Shown: positions 27,066 through 36,882, counted from the stretch's first letter. The stretch: 64,000 nt of DNA from Singulisphaera acidiphila DSM 18658 (GCF_000242455.2 NC_019892.1:9062744-9126743), one strand, 5' to 3'. The notes: generated by a model from the letters alone, not told the origin. Numbers and translations: made by a program.

Positions 27066-27487
27066 TTGTCGCAGGATGCTACCCCCCCTGATCGGTTGCC
27101 AAAGGCCTGTCCTCCCTGATCGGGTTCAGTCCCCCATTGACCCGTAGTGTCCGGCCAGGAAGTGCGGGTTCCCACTTTTTTTTGGGAAGAACATCATAAG
27201 GAAGCAGGTGGAGCACCCGCATGAGTCCCCGCAGCGTCGTGAACGCCTGAAAATGGGGCGACACGGGTAACTTACGGCGATTGTACGCCGAGAGACGAAT
27301 GTGGTACGCTCTGAGAACGTCTCGAAAAAAAGGTTCGAGACAGCCGGGGCAGCGCGCCCGGTCGCGAAGTCTTGATCCGAGGCGTCTCCTACGAATGACG
27401 AGGTCTCCATACGCATGCCGCGTGGGGCGCCCCGCAAGGAAAACCCTCGCGATTTTTTGATCTGATCCAGAGGAAACGGGAATCGCC
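27066..27487. other. Intergenic region with short inverted repeats
   Basis: No gene is supported. A perfect 8-base inverted repeat, GTCTCGAA/TTCGAGAC with a 7-base loop, lies at 27319-27341 and could be a regulatory site for either divergent gene. A short AAGTG/CACTT hairpin with a T-run lies near 27155-27182. Confidence 0.4.
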
Positions 27488-28261
27488 ATGCGGGATGAAA
27501 ATCCCGGGTCTGAGCCCGCTCGCCACTCCGGCCCCGACCGGGCTGTGGCTGAGCGTGAAGGCCCGTTGAACGGATCGCGAGGGCGCCCCGAGACGTCGGG
27601 CTGGGTGATCGAGACGGTGATCAGCCCGTTTCATTGCCTCTACCAGGACGCCCTGCACTTCCACACCCAGAGTCATCTTCGGCTCGTCCGGTCGGAGAGC
27701 GAAGCCAGCCGGCTGGCACGTGGTGCGCTGCTCCTCTACATCGCCAGCGCCGAGGCCCTGGTCCACCAGGCCGCAGTCGAGCTTGGACGCCCCGAGCTGA
27801 CGGCCCTGATCGCCGACCCGGGCCGCCCCTCCCCCTTGGCCGACGCCTGGCGCCTCCTCCCGGCGATCGTGGCCGAAGGACCGACCGGGGCATTCGACAC
27901 CGAACTGGCCCCCTGGCCGCAGTTCGCCGAGATGCTGGCCCTGCGGACATCTTGGCTCTACCCCGGCCCCGCCGCCCAGCGGAAAGCCTACTACCGCTCG
28001 CCCCGCAGTGACGCCGCCTACGAGCCGCTCGAACCTCACCAGACACCGTCAGGGCTGCCCGTCTCCCCGGACAGTCTCCTCTATCCCCGGACCGGCCTGC
28101 CACGCGATCCGTACGCCCTCCGACCGCGGCACCTCGACACCGCGCGCAGCGTCCTCGACGCCGCCATCGAGGGTCTCGACCGCCGCCTCGGCGGTGCGCT
28201 CACCCGCAATCAGCGCCATCGCAAAGAGCCGGTCCGCGTGGTCTATCCCCAGCAGAAATAA
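27488..28261 (+). CDS. Hypothetical protein, 257 aa
   Basis: I do not recognise the family. GC preference at third positions and a GAGG-containing upstream sequence support coding. The middle part (about 40-110) is helical, with TVISPFHCLYQDALHFH and GALLLYIASAEALVHQAAVELG, resembling a small bundle that might bind a partner or ligand; the ends are proline- and arginine-rich and probably disordered. No signal peptide or transmembrane helix is evident. It precedes a glycosyltransferase gene by about 220 bases on the same strand. Confidence 0.6.
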   Translation: MRDENPGSEPARHSGPDRAVAEREGPLNGSRGRPETSGWVIETVISPFHCLYQDALHFHTQSHLRLVRSESEASRLARGALLLYIASAEALVHQAAVELGRPELTALIADPGRPSPLADAWRLLPAIVAEGPTGAFDTELAPWPQFAEMLALRTSWLYPGPAAQRKAYYRSPRSDAAYEPLEPHQTPSGLPVSPDSLLYPRTGLPRDPYALRPRHLDTARSVLDAAIEGLDRRLGGALTRNQRHRKEPVRVVYPQQK

Positions 28262-28478
28262 TCCATCGGACGAGCGAGCCGGCGAGCAACGTCAGAGGTC
28301 GATCGCTGGAAGGCCAAAGACGACTTGGCCCCTCCCTTTCGCTCCGTCGAAAGCCTTGTCAGCCCCCTTCGCGGGGGACCGAGACTTCATTCTTTATTTT
28401 TTTCGAGTTCCTTAACCGGGACATCAGCACCTTCTGATTCTTTGTGGATAATCTCGAACGCGGACGGAGCCTCCTTCG

Positions 28479-29627
28479 ATGCGAATCTTGATGGTCACGT
28501 CGTTTCCGGTCCCCGGTGAATACGACGGCACGGCGATGCTTCCGATCAAAATCCTCCGTGCGTTGAAGACCCGAGGCGTGGACGTCGTCCTGGCCCACCT
28601 GAAAGCGCGACCGCCGTTGGGGAAGATGACTCGGGGCGAATTCGAGGGCACGCCTTCCTACACGCTTCCCCCGCGCACCTGGCTCAGCGGCCTCAAACGG
28701 ATCGCGAAAGAGCATCCCTTCGACTTGGTCCACGCCCAGCATTACGGCGGAGCCACCCGTGCATACTTCGCCTGCCAGCGGTACGGCTGGCCCCTGGTCT
28801 ACGAGATCCACTCCCTCCTCGGAGACGAGTTCGAGCGTCAACGGCTGGGACGGGGGCTCTCGTTCCGGTTCTACGTGACCGTCGAACGGCGGGTCTGCCA
28901 GCACGCGGCGGCGGTGATCGCCCTTGGCGAGCCGGTCAAGAAGGTGGTCGTCGAGGAAAAAGGGGTCCCCGCCGATCGGGTCTCGGTGATCTATCCAGGA
29001 ATTGATCTGGGTGAATACGAGCGCGAGAGCGAGCCGGCCGTCATCCCGGGCGTGGGTCCCGAGCACAAGGTGGTCATGTATGTCGGCAGCATCGTTCATC
29101 CCAACCAAGGGGTGCCGATCCTGATCGAGTCGCTCCCGCGCATCTTCGAGGCGCTGCCCGAGGCCCGCTGCGTTCTCGTCGGCGGCCCGGCCTCCGCTGG
29201 CGACGAGTACCGGGCCCAGCTCGGCCCCCACGGCGCGAAGCTGATCGTCCTGACAGGCCAGACCCCCGAACAAGTCGTCGCCCTGACCCGCCGCGCCGAC
29301 GTGCTGGTCCACCCCCGGCTCGCCTGCCGCGAGAACTACTCGGTGCAGAGCAAGATCGCCGTCTACCTCGCTTCGGGCCGCCCGATCGTGGCGACCGACT
29401 TCGGCGACTACACGACCATCCTCGGCGCCACCGGCGCCGGCCATCTGACCCCCGTGGCTCCCGACCCCTTGGCCGACGGAATCATCAAGGTCCTCACCGA
29501 CCCGGCCCTCGCCTCCCGCCTCAGCGCCGCCACGCGCCCCGTCGCCGAAGAGTACTTCGGCATGGAACGCAACATCGATCGCTATATCGACGTCTACAAA
29601 AAAGCCCTGGCCAACGGCCCGCGCTGA
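28479..29627 (+). CDS. GT-B glycosyltransferase, family 4-like
   Basis: The 382-residue protein has the two Rossmann-like halves of GT-B enzymes. The N-terminal half starts MRILMVTSFPVPGEYDGTA with the glycine-poor acceptor loop; the C-terminal half has VVMYVGSIVHPNQGVPILIESLP, CVLVGGPASAG, LVHPRLACRENYSVQSKIAVYLASGRPIVATD, in which the segment around SVQSKIAVYLA stands for the nucleotide-sugar EX7E region. It should move a sugar from a nucleotide donor onto a polysaccharide or lipid acceptor at the inner membrane. GGAG precedes the ATG. The nearby sigma/SLBB gene hints at an exopolysaccharide role. Confidence 0.88.
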   Translation: MRILMVTSFPVPGEYDGTAMLPIKILRALKTRGVDVVLAHLKARPPLGKMTRGEFEGTPSYTLPPRTWLSGLKRIAKEHPFDLVHAQHYGGATRAYFACQRYGWPLVYEIHSLLGDEFERQRLGRGLSFRFYVTVERRVCQHAAAVIALGEPVKKVVVEEKGVPADRVSVIYPGIDLGEYERESEPAVIPGVGPEHKVVMYVGSIVHPNQGVPILIESLPRIFEALPEARCVLVGGPASAGDEYRAQLGPHGAKLIVLTGQTPEQVVALTRRADVLVHPRLACRENYSVQSKIAVYLASGRPIVATDFGDYTTILGATGAGHLTPVAPDPLADGIIKVLTDPALASRLSAATRPVAEEYFGMERNIDRYIDVYKKALANGPR

Positions 29628-29721
29628 GCGAATCCTCTTCAAAGCGATCGAGGAGGCCTTGCTTGCCTCGGCAGCAAGGCCTCCGGATTCAGCCAGACCA
29701 AGGGCGTGTGAGGGACTTTCG

Positions 29722-30087
29722 ATGATTTTTGGAAAGCTCGTCGGCAAGGTCCTTTTCGCCGCCCTTTTTGTCGCTGGAGGCGTCGGCCATTTCATCGCGA
29801 CCGACTTCTATGTCAAGATGATGCCCCCTTACCTACCGCTTCATCGCCCGCTCGTTCTCCTGAGCGGCGTCGCCGAGATCGCCCTCGGGATTCTGCTCCT
29901 GATCCCGAAGACATCGACCTACGCCGCCTGGGGACTCATCGCCTTGCTGATCGCCGTTTTCCCGGCGAACATCTATATCTACCAGCACCAGGAGTTGTTC
30001 CACCTCCCGCCGCTCGTTCACCTGCTTCGCTTGCCGTTGCAAGGGTTGCTCATCCTCTGGGCCTATGCGTATACCAAGCCTCGTTAA
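29722..30087 (+). CDS. DoxX-family membrane protein
   Basis: The 121-residue product has four hydrophobic helices with VLFAALFVAGGVGHFIATDFYVKMMPPYLP, LVLLSGVAEIALGILLLIPKT, AAWGLIALLIAVFPANIYIY and a final LPLQGLLILWAYAYTKPR, the pattern of DoxX/DoxD-like quinone-linked or redox-related membrane proteins. The ATG at 29722 follows GAGGGAC and is preferred to the long frame to 29659. Function of single DoxX proteins is generally unknown; some act in oxidative-stress complexes. Confidence 0.8.
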   Translation: MIFGKLVGKVLFAALFVAGGVGHFIATDFYVKMMPPYLPLHRPLVLLSGVAEIALGILLLIPKTSTYAAWGLIALLIAVFPANIYIYQHQELFHLPPLVHLLRLPLQGLLILWAYAYTKPR

Positions 30088-30175
30088 ACCGGCACCTTCA
30101 AAACGGCCGCGTCCCTTCCCTACAATGGAGATAGTGTCTGGTTCTCTCAAAGCGTCGATTCAATGCGGGACCTCC

Positions 30176-31081
30176 ATGAACCTCAGCGTACTCCTCTTGG
30201 TCACATTGCCGACGCTTGCGGCGGCGCCGCTCCCGCCAGGCGATCACCTGCGAGTGCTGACGATCGGCGAACAGACTCGGTCCTATCTGGTCCACATTCC
30301 CCCGTCGCACGACCCGAAACAGCCTGCGCCGGTGGTGTTGGCATTTCACTCGGCGGTGATGAACGGACCGCTCATGGCCCGATACTCCGGACTGAGCGAG
30401 AAGGCGAATCAGGCGGGTTTCGTGGCCGTCTATCCGAACGGGACCGGGCGTTCCAACCTCCTCTTGTTCTGGGATGCGGGAGGCGTCCGAGCCCAGCCTT
30501 CGGACGACGTCGGGTTCGTGGCGAAACTGCTCGACGACCTCGCCACGGTGGTCAACGTCGACCCCAACCGAGTCTTTGCCACCGGCATGTCCAACGGGGC
30601 GATGATGTGTTATCGCCTGGCATCGGAGCTCTCCGACCGGATCGCCGCCATCGCCCCGGTCGCGGGCACCATGGCGACCGAGACCTGTCGCCCCCTCCGC
30701 CCCGTCCCGGTCATGCACTTTCACGGGACCCATGACCCGCTCGTCCTCTTCCACGGGCCGGACGAACGCACTCCCAAGGATCTCTTCTTCAAGTCGGTCG
30801 AGTCCTCGATCCAGTCCTGGGCCATTGCCAACGGCTGTCCGAGCCCCCCGATGATCGCCAAGGCGCCCGACCTGGCCAATGACGGTACCTCCGTCTCAAT
30901 AACAACCTACGGGCCGGGAAAAGAAGGCGCAGAGGTTATCCTCTACGCCATTGAGGGGGGCGGCCACACCTGGCCCGGGCGAACGACGACCGTCCCCTTG
31001 CCCGGGCTCGGGAAGAGCACGAAGGACATCTCAGCCTCCGACCTCATCTGGGAATTCTTCCAGAGACATCCGAAACCCTGA
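30176..31081 (+). CDS. Secreted esterase of the PHB-depolymerase/LpqC type
   Basis: The 301-residue protein has a signal peptide (MNLSVLLLVTLPTLAAA) and a CE1/LpqC-type alpha/beta-hydrolase domain: APVVLAFHSAVMNG, NQAGFVAVYPNGTG, the nucleophile elbow ATGMSNGAMMCYRLA, the acid strand PVMHFHGTHDPL and the histidine motif IEGGGHTWPG. Related enzymes cut feruloyl, acetyl or polyhydroxybutyrate esters outside the cytoplasm. The start at 30176 gives a clean signal peptide; the frame remains open further upstream into the DoxX gene. Substrate not determinable. Confidence 0.85.
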   Translation: MNLSVLLLVTLPTLAAAPLPPGDHLRVLTIGEQTRSYLVHIPPSHDPKQPAPVVLAFHSAVMNGPLMARYSGLSEKANQAGFVAVYPNGTGRSNLLLFWDAGGVRAQPSDDVGFVAKLLDDLATVVNVDPNRVFATGMSNGAMMCYRLASELSDRIAAIAPVAGTMATETCRPLRPVPVMHFHGTHDPLVLFHGPDERTPKDLFFKSVESSIQSWAIANGCPSPPMIAKAPDLANDGTSVSITTYGPGKEGAEVILYAIEGGGHTWPGRTTTVPLPGLGKSTKDISASDLIWEFFQRHPKP

Positions 31082-31158
31082 GGAGGAACGGCGAGCCCCC
31101 TCGGTTTCATCCCCGCACGACACATGCACCAACACTCACGATCACACACATCGACTCA

Positions 31159-32010
31159 TTAACGAGTTGTGATAGGGTGTGCGGCCAGCCACGTCCGGTC
31201 GAAGAATTCGACGATCGGGCGCGGGTCGGTCAGGCCATGCGGGTGATGGCCCAGTCCTGGTTTGATGATCCGCTCCACCGGACCGCCCAGGGTCTTGTAG
31301 CGGTCGTAAAGGACCTCCCCGTTTTCCCGGTGGGGGACGACAGGATCGCTGTCGGCATAGACCAACAAGATCGGGACCCTGGCCTTGGCAAGCGGGACGA
31401 GGCGGTCAACCGGGTTGAGCGTCGAGGCCATCGCCTCGCGGTCATCCTTAAAGTGGTAAGCCTTGAGCAGGTTCGCCCACTCGGGAGCCGAGCCTTCGCC
31501 TTGGCCAAGCCCTTTCGGCTTGCCGCCGGGCCAACTCTTGAAGTCGCAGACACCGTTATCGAGGTAGACGAGCAACGTTTTCTCAGGGTGGGCCACGGCC
31601 CAGGCCATGCAGTAGAGAGCGCCTCGGCTCAGTCCGATCAAGGCGGGCTTCGGGTGCAACTGATGGTCATTCACCAGCACGTCGTAGAACTTTTCCCAGT
31701 GGGCGACAGCCTTGGGAGCACCGAACAGGTTGGGAACAGACATGGAGGCCAGGTGCCAGCCTTGGTTCAGCAGTGCGATGTCGGCGTTGGGAAAAGCGCC
31801 GAAGAACTCGCCGCGCCAGGCCCAAGGGCGGCCTGGCTTGGGCGCTTTCGGTTCCACGACAATGACCTGGACGCCGTCGACCTCGAAGTCGTGCCGGACA
31901 AAGCCCTCCCAGCGGCTCACCTTGCCGGGGAACGGCTTGGGTTCGGCTTCGGCCCCTTGGATCGTCGTGGTCATTACAACGATCAGTCCAATGACGGACA
32001 GGATATTCAT
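31159..32010 (-). CDS. Secreted alpha/beta-hydrolase, single-module
   Basis: The 283-residue protein has a signal peptide (MNILSVIGLIVVMTTTIQGAEA) and one hydrolase module closely like each half of the protein at 6611-8140: WEGFVRHDFEVDG, VVEPKAPKPGRPWAWRGEFFG, LIGLSRGALYCMAWAVAHPEK with the nucleophile serine, ILLVYADSDPVVPH and GLGHHPHGL. The active-site residues are intact. AAGGA lies eight bases before the ATG at 32010; 32016 is the alternative. Likely periplasmic; substrate unknown. Confidence 0.8.
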   Translation of the reverse strand: MNILSVIGLIVVMTTTIQGAEAEPKPFPGKVSRWEGFVRHDFEVDGVQVIVVEPKAPKPGRPWAWRGEFFGAFPNADIALLNQGWHLASMSVPNLFGAPKAVAHWEKFYDVLVNDHQLHPKPALIGLSRGALYCMAWAVAHPEKTLLVYLDNGVCDFKSWPGGKPKGLGQGEGSAPEWANLLKAYHFKDDREAMASTLNPVDRLVPLAKARVPILLVYADSDPVVPHRENGEVLYDRYKTLGGPVERIIKPGLGHHPHGLTDPRPIVEFFDRTWLAAHPITTR

Positions 32011-32314
32011 GGCCATGGTCCTTAAGGTCGCTGGGTGGAATCCCAAAGGGGTAGTTCGCGGCCCCTTGCGACGAAGGTAAGAATCCTATCCTGCCCGGCG
32101 ACGATCGCCCCCCCCTACCCGGGCGAATCAAGAAGTTTGCCTCCTCAATGATTCCAGGGGGATCATCCGAAATAGTCCCTTGCTTGTCTTAGTGTCTACT
32201 GGTCTGCTGGTCATTCGAGGAATTCCGACGGGGAGCGGACGCCCTCGCCGTGGGGTTCCGACGCCAAGTGGCCCCAACCGCTGCCAACCGGAGCGACGGA
32301 ACACGAGGGAAACG

Positions 32315-33904
32315 ATGACATTGAATCGCTTCGAAACCACCCTGATGGTCAGGATGGCGGTCGTCCTGATCACTCTTGTTACCCCTACTCAGGCCTCCGA
32401 TATTCCCAGTGCCGGCAGCGGCCCGGGCCCGGAACGCCTCTACACAATCACCCTGGACCGCGGCGAAGATCTCGGCCAGAACTTCGGCACTCTGTTCGAG
32501 GTTCGCACGGCAGAAGGGCAAACGCTTCTGGGCGCGGGGTTCCTGGGTGCTTACAACACGTTTGATCGCGCGGACCGACACCTCTTGCACGTCTTCGAGC
32601 GGAATGAGGCCCCCCCAACATTCGAGGCCCTCCCTCGGGTGAACGACGACGCGGGGGTCTACCTCTTCGACCGTGGCGGACGAGTCTACGCGCGTTCCGC
32701 AGCAGACGGCCTCGATCTCAGCGTCCGAAGCTTCAACGAAACCACAAGGCGCTGGGATCTGGCCGAGGGCGTCAGTCCGGAGGCGACGCCGATCGCCGAC
32801 GGTCTCCTGACAGTCAATGACCGCGAAGTCCGTTACAAAGACCGGGTGATTCTCACTTGGCCCGAAAGCCAGGGGAACCTGAGCCGCCCCTACTATGCCC
32901 AGGGTCAGCTCGTGCTCTGGAACCATTTCGATCGCAACGACGCCCGGGTCGAACGCTTCCTCACCTGGAGATGGCGGCCAGGACAAACGGAGCCGCTCTC
33001 ACCGACAGGGGCGATCCCCCTGCAACTCGGCAAAAAAGGGGAGTTCCCTTATGCGATGGGGCAACTCAAAAGTGACGTCCTGGTGACGACCAATCAAGGG
33101 GGTGTCTATCGCCTGAGGGACGATCGCTGGGAAACGCTCCGCTCTCCCGACGGCAAAAGCCACCAGGTCTATTGTGCCCTGAACGTGGGCGAAGCACTCT
33201 GGCTGGGCCACTATCCCAGCGGTGAAATTCTCGAGTATGACGGTAACGCACTCAGCCTCAAAGCAGGATTCCCCCCCGTCATGCCGGGTGTTTCCCGGAA
33301 CGCACGCGAGGCACAGACGCTAAGTCTGCATGGTGGCGACGTCTACGCGGGCATCTGGCCCTGGGCAGAGCTCTGGCGATTGCAGCCGAATTCGGGAGCG
33401 TGGAACCTCGTGCGCCGGATGTTCAGCCAACCCGCGGTGACGGCAGCCACGACGCATCCCTACGAAACAGAAGCGACAGCCCGAGGCGCAGTACTCAACC
33501 AGTGGGGGCAGCGTCTCACAAGCCTGGTCCCCCTGGGGAACGACCTGTTCGTCTCCACGTCCGCGAAGAGTTCGAAACCGTGGTCCCCCGAGGACAACTT
33601 CCTCGACGAAGCCGCCCGCAAAGAGTACGGGCGCGTCTACCGGATGAGCCGGCCCGGCCATGTCGCCGCTCCATTGCGATGGACGGCAGGCTCGACCCAA
33701 TTGCAGGTCGTGCTTGACCACAAAACCATCCGCGTTCTTCAGGACGGAACCCTCGTCGGCGAAGCGAACCGGAGCCTTCCCAACGAACGGCCCTCCGCCG
33801 ACGTCCTCCGAAATGGCCGGTTGATTCCTGGCCAAGGGCTGTACGGCCCCGCGCAACTGAAATTCTTGCAGGTCGCCGCGGATACATCCGAGCCAAGCAA
33901 GTAG
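32315..33904 (+). CDS. Secreted hypothetical protein, beta-rich
   Basis: The 529-residue protein has a signal peptide (MVRMAVVLITLVTPTQA) and no family that I recognise. Repeated strand-turn blocks such as VYLFDRGGRVYARS, DVLVTTNQGGVYRLRDDRWE and DVYAGIWPWAELWRL suggest a beta-propeller or similar all-beta fold, and the last 80 residues contain VVLDHKTIRVLQDGTLVGE, resembling a small sandwich domain. The ATG at 32315 has GAGGGA four bases upstream. Function unknown; planctomycetes encode many such exported proteins of unknown role. Confidence 0.65.
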   Translation: MTLNRFETTLMVRMAVVLITLVTPTQASDIPSAGSGPGPERLYTITLDRGEDLGQNFGTLFEVRTAEGQTLLGAGFLGAYNTFDRADRHLLHVFERNEAPPTFEALPRVNDDAGVYLFDRGGRVYARSAADGLDLSVRSFNETTRRWDLAEGVSPEATPIADGLLTVNDREVRYKDRVILTWPESQGNLSRPYYAQGQLVLWNHFDRNDARVERFLTWRWRPGQTEPLSPTGAIPLQLGKKGEFPYAMGQLKSDVLVTTNQGGVYRLRDDRWETLRSPDGKSHQVYCALNVGEALWLGHYPSGEILEYDGNALSLKAGFPPVMPGVSRNAREAQTLSLHGGDVYAGIWPWAELWRLQPNSGAWNLVRRMFSQPAVTAATTHPYETEATARGAVLNQWGQRLTSLVPLGNDLFVSTSAKSSKPWSPEDNFLDEAARKEYGRVYRMSRPGHVAAPLRWTAGSTQLQVVLDHKTIRVLQDGTLVGEANRSLPNERPSADVLRNGRLIPGQGLYGPAQLKFLQVAADTSEPSK

Positions 33905-34014
33905 TCGCGCAGTGACAAAGGGACCGTGGCAGAGCTATCGCCAAAGCAATCAGCACTTGCGACTTTTATTATTGCGGATCGTTTCACGGGCCAAAACGGG
34001 TGAGGTCACTCTCC

Positions 34015-34551
34015 ATGCAGCGGAATTACGTCCTGACATTGACCGGCCCCGACCGGATCGGAATCGTTCACGAGGTGACCGGACTGTTGCTCGCCCGTGG
34101 CGGCAACGTGACCACCAGCCGAATGGTCCGCCTCGGCGGCGAATTCGCGGTCCTGATGCTCGTCTCCCTCCCTTCGGAGCCCTTTGACGGACTCGATGTC
34201 GACCTGGCCAGCCTGACAGCCCAGGGCTACAAGATCACGACGACGGTGGCGGAGCACCCTCATGCCGAGGTCCCCCCCGGCTGGCTCCCCTATCGAATCG
34301 AAGTCCAAGGGGCGGACCACGAGGGGATCATCCACGAGGTCTCCCAGTACCTCTCGCAGAACGGGGTCAACATCGAGTCAATCGACTCCGAAACGACCCC
34401 GGCGCCCACCACCGGCTCCCCTCTCTTCGCCATGACCGCCCATGTCGTCATCCCCCCGAGCCTCTCGGTCCCCGACTGGGAGGCCGGTCTCGAGAAGATC
34501 GGCGTTCGGCTCAATGTCGAGATCGACGTGTTCGCAATGCAGAACGCATAA
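34015..34551 (+). CDS. Tandem ACT-domain protein (GcvR-like)
   Basis: The 178-residue protein has two ACT domains: residues about 4-80, opening YVLTLTGPDRIGIVHEVTGLL, and about 88-175, opening YRIEVQGADHEGIIHEVSQYL. Both have the Gly-Ile-(I/V)-His-Glu-Val ligand loop. This matches the glycine cleavage system repressor GcvR and its relatives, cytoplasmic regulators that bind amino acids; no enzyme domain is attached. GAGGT lies eight bases before the ATG. No gcv genes are nearby, so the GcvR name is only a family label. Confidence 0.85.
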   Translation: MQRNYVLTLTGPDRIGIVHEVTGLLLARGGNVTTSRMVRLGGEFAVLMLVSLPSEPFDGLDVDLASLTAQGYKITTTVAEHPHAEVPPGWLPYRIEVQGADHEGIIHEVSQYLSQNGVNIESIDSETTPAPTTGSPLFAMTAHVVIPPSLSVPDWEAGLEKIGVRLNVEIDVFAMQNA

Positions 34552-34633
34552 GCCCAGACCACACGTAGGCTGGCGGGCCTCATTCCTCCGGCAGGCTTTC
34601 TCCGGGTCGCCCTGACAAGGCCTGCCGAGAGGA

Positions 34634-34996
34634 TTAGGCAAACCGCATCAGCAGGACGAGCGAGGCAATCGCCATGATGAGCCCCACAAGCTCCTGGACT
34701 TTGAGCGGCTCTCGAAAAACGAGGCTCCCAAGGCCGGTGAGCAGGAGGATCATCGAAATGGAATAGACGACGCCAATGGTTGCCAGCTTCAGGTGCCGCA
34801 TCACATACACCCAGCCGAACGCCGTGGAGGCGTAGACGGCGAAGCCGACGTAGAACCAACCCGATCGCAGCGGGTTCTTCTGGTCGCTGGCGAGCTTGAG
34901 CAGGTAGTCGCCAAGAACCCCCACAACGCTAAACCCAATCGTGACCACGACGGGTAGATAGTGTTTCAAGGGAAACTCCACGATGGGAGCCGACAT
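34634..34996 (-). CDS. Small EamA/SMR-like membrane protein
   Basis: The 120-residue product has about four transmembrane helices, including VVVTIGFSVVGVLGDYLLKLA, STAFGWVYVMRHLKLATIGVVYSISMILLLTGLG and LVGLIMAIASLVLLMRF. The helix pattern resembles half-size EamA or SMR transporters, as does the protein at 11588-11944, though sequence similarity between them is low by eye. The ATG at 34996 has GGGGA eight bases upstream and is favoured over 35056. Stands alone; cargo unknown. Confidence 0.7.
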   Translation of the reverse strand: MSAPIVEFPLKHYLPVVVTIGFSVVGVLGDYLLKLASDQKNPLRSGWFYVGFAVYASTAFGWVYVMRHLKLATIGVVYSISMILLLTGLGSLVFREPLKVQELVGLIMAIASLVLLMRFA

Positions 34997-35130
34997 GCCG
35001 AAAGTCCCCTTCGGCAACACAAACGGTACAGACACATAAAAAAAGGCTGACCCCACCGGATTGCAGGTATTGAAGTGCAGGGTATCCGGCCAGCGGCATT
35101 CTTCTTCTTACCAGGAAAGAGAATGCAAAG

Positions 35131-35705
35131 ATGGACGCTCGACCGAAGACCCGGCAAATCCATCGTGAACGAAAGGCTCCCACGCCGCAACCGCCACGCG
35201 GCGCCAAACAGATCATCATTCCCATGAACCGGCCGCAGTACGACGACCTCTGGCATCAGCCCGACCGCCTGATGTACTGGTATCGCCTCATCGAGCGGTT
35301 GGGGCGCAACAGCCTGGTGGGGACCACCGTCCGCGACGCGGCGGCATTGCCCACGCATCTGGCGGCTGACGAGCATCACGCCGACTGGGTCGGCCGAAAG
35401 GGCGACATCGCGACGACCGTCGGCGACGGCTGTGTCTTGGGCGTGGCGCTGAGTGCCTCCTCGGCCGATGACGCCCATCTCCAGGAGGCCTACGGCGTGT
35501 TTGCGGCCGAGGCACGCGACGTCGAACCCGAGTACGCCCCCGAGACGGTCAACACCAACGGCTGGGCGGCGACGCGCAACGCATTCCTGGCGTAGTTCCC
35601 TCAAATTGCGGTGGTCCTCTGTTTCCTGCACGGATTCTTGAAGGCTCGCGACCGCTGCCGCAAGGCCCACGCACGGCATCGGCGGGTCTAGGAAGTCTAC
35701 CGTCC
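35131..35705 (+). pseudogene. Decayed planctomycete transposase with in-frame amber codons
   Basis: The open part (35131-35595) encodes MNRPQYDDLWHQPDRLMYWYRLIERLG, LPTHLAADEHHADW and NTNGWAATRNAFLA, which I recognise as the core of a transposase family common in planctomycetes. The same frame continues after TAG at 35593 through VVLCFLHGFLKARDRCRKAHARHRRV to a second TAG at 35689, then EVYR, after which similarity is lost. The second TAG stands where Trp is expected. Two stops in one intact frame and missing ends mark this as a dead fragment. Confidence 0.72.
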
Positions 35706-36002
35706 CGGCGGCAGAGCGAGATCATCCCTTCCACGTCTTGGTCATCGCTCCTCAATCAAAAGTCTGCCCACCCGCTTGAACTGTCCCGTGCCGTAGGAGC
35801 AGGCGTAGACTACGCTTGTCGATCTCCCCGGAGCCTCGATCAGCTCTCGCTCCCGAGGTGAGATTGGCCGTCGCTTGAAGTGCCGTTCCAAGTCGCGCTG
35901 GTTTTCCAGACGTGGATCCCGAAGTCATTGGCGACATCGATTTCGGGTAAAATGGGGTTTCCCCGCGACGAACCATCGCTACCAGCGTGAGAAACCCTCC
36001 AA
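35706..36002. other. Intergenic region, nothing identified
   Basis: About 300 bases between the dead transposase and the YkgJ-like gene. I see no coding sequence and no clear structure; part may be further remnant of the mobile element. Confidence 0.35.
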
Positions 36003-36872
36003 ATGCAACGCAAGCCCAAACGCCCCAAACCTCCTGGAAGAAAGGCGAAGCGTGTTCGACCTTCCGCGCCACCGGAGAGGTTCAACGAGGAGCCGGTCGT
36101 CATTCGAGCTCGGTTTGCGGCGGCTGGGGAATCGCTGAAGATCCTGTCAGGGCCGCCGTCGGCTCTCAATACCATCGAATTGGCGCGAAGTGCAAACGAG
36201 CTCACCGACCGTTCGATCAGGCAAGTTCACGCGGCTTGTCATGACGGGCACCGAGTCGCGTGCCGGAGCGGCTGTACCTATTGCTGCATGGTTCCGGTCG
36301 CGGCTTCGGCTCCGGAGGTCTTGGCCATCGCCACATTTGTTCGCGAGTGGTTCGACGAAGCGCGGCAAGCGGCGCTCGATCGTCGCGTCGAGGCCAATAT
36401 CTCGGCGACCGAGGGCATGGATATGAACCAGAGGGATCGCGTCAGGTTGGATTGTCCCTTCCTTGAGGCGGGCAAGTGCACGATCTACGAAGTCAGGCCG
36501 ATCGCATGCCGGGGATACTCATCGTACAACGTCGAGGATTGCAGAGAGGACTACGAGCATCCGGGAACCGGAGTTGAAGGGCATACCAATGGCCTCCGGG
36601 AGCTTGTATTCGGAGCGATCCGCGAGGGACTGGCCATCGCATGCAAGTCGGCCTCGGTAGAGTATCGCCTTCTCGAATTGGTCAGGGCCTACAAGATCGC
36701 CTCGGAGGATTCGACGCTGGCAGAGACCTGGCGCAGCCGTCCCGAAGCATTCGAAACCGCGACCGGGGAGAGCGTTTTTCCCGGCCCGTGGTCGGACGAG
36801 CTCGACCAGGAGTTCGAGGAGGTGTACCGGAAGGCTGTCAATGATCTCGAAAGGAGAAAGGGATCGACGTAG
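36003..36872 (+). CDS. YkgJ-family cysteine-cluster protein
   Basis: The 289-residue protein has a basic, proline-rich N-terminus, then the UPF0153/YkgJ pattern: CRSGCTYCCMVPV (CxxGCxxCC) followed by CPFLEAGKCTIYEVRPIACRGYSSYN (CPFL..GxCxIYExRPxxCR). These cysteines probably bind zinc or an iron-sulfur cluster; the biochemical role of the family is unsettled. The C-terminal 100 residues are helical. It lies between two mobile-element remnants but its codon use looks normal and the frame is intact. Confidence 0.85.
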   Translation: MQRKPKRPKPPGRKAKRVRPSAPPERFNEEPVVIRARFAAAGESLKILSGPPSALNTIELARSANELTDRSIRQVHAACHDGHRVACRSGCTYCCMVPVAASAPEVLAIATFVREWFDEARQAALDRRVEANISATEGMDMNQRDRVRLDCPFLEAGKCTIYEVRPIACRGYSSYNVEDCREDYEHPGTGVEGHTNGLRELVFGAIREGLAIACKSASVEYRLLELVRAYKIASEDSTLAETWRSRPEAFETATGESVFPGPWSDELDQEFEEVYRKAVNDLERRKGST

Positions 36873-36882
36873 GCGTTCCTAT

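Noticed and set aside
27079..27489. Minus-strand frame in the promoter region of the sigma/SLBB gene, considered as a transposase remnant
   Set aside because: No clear transposase motif was found and the codon use is not convincing.
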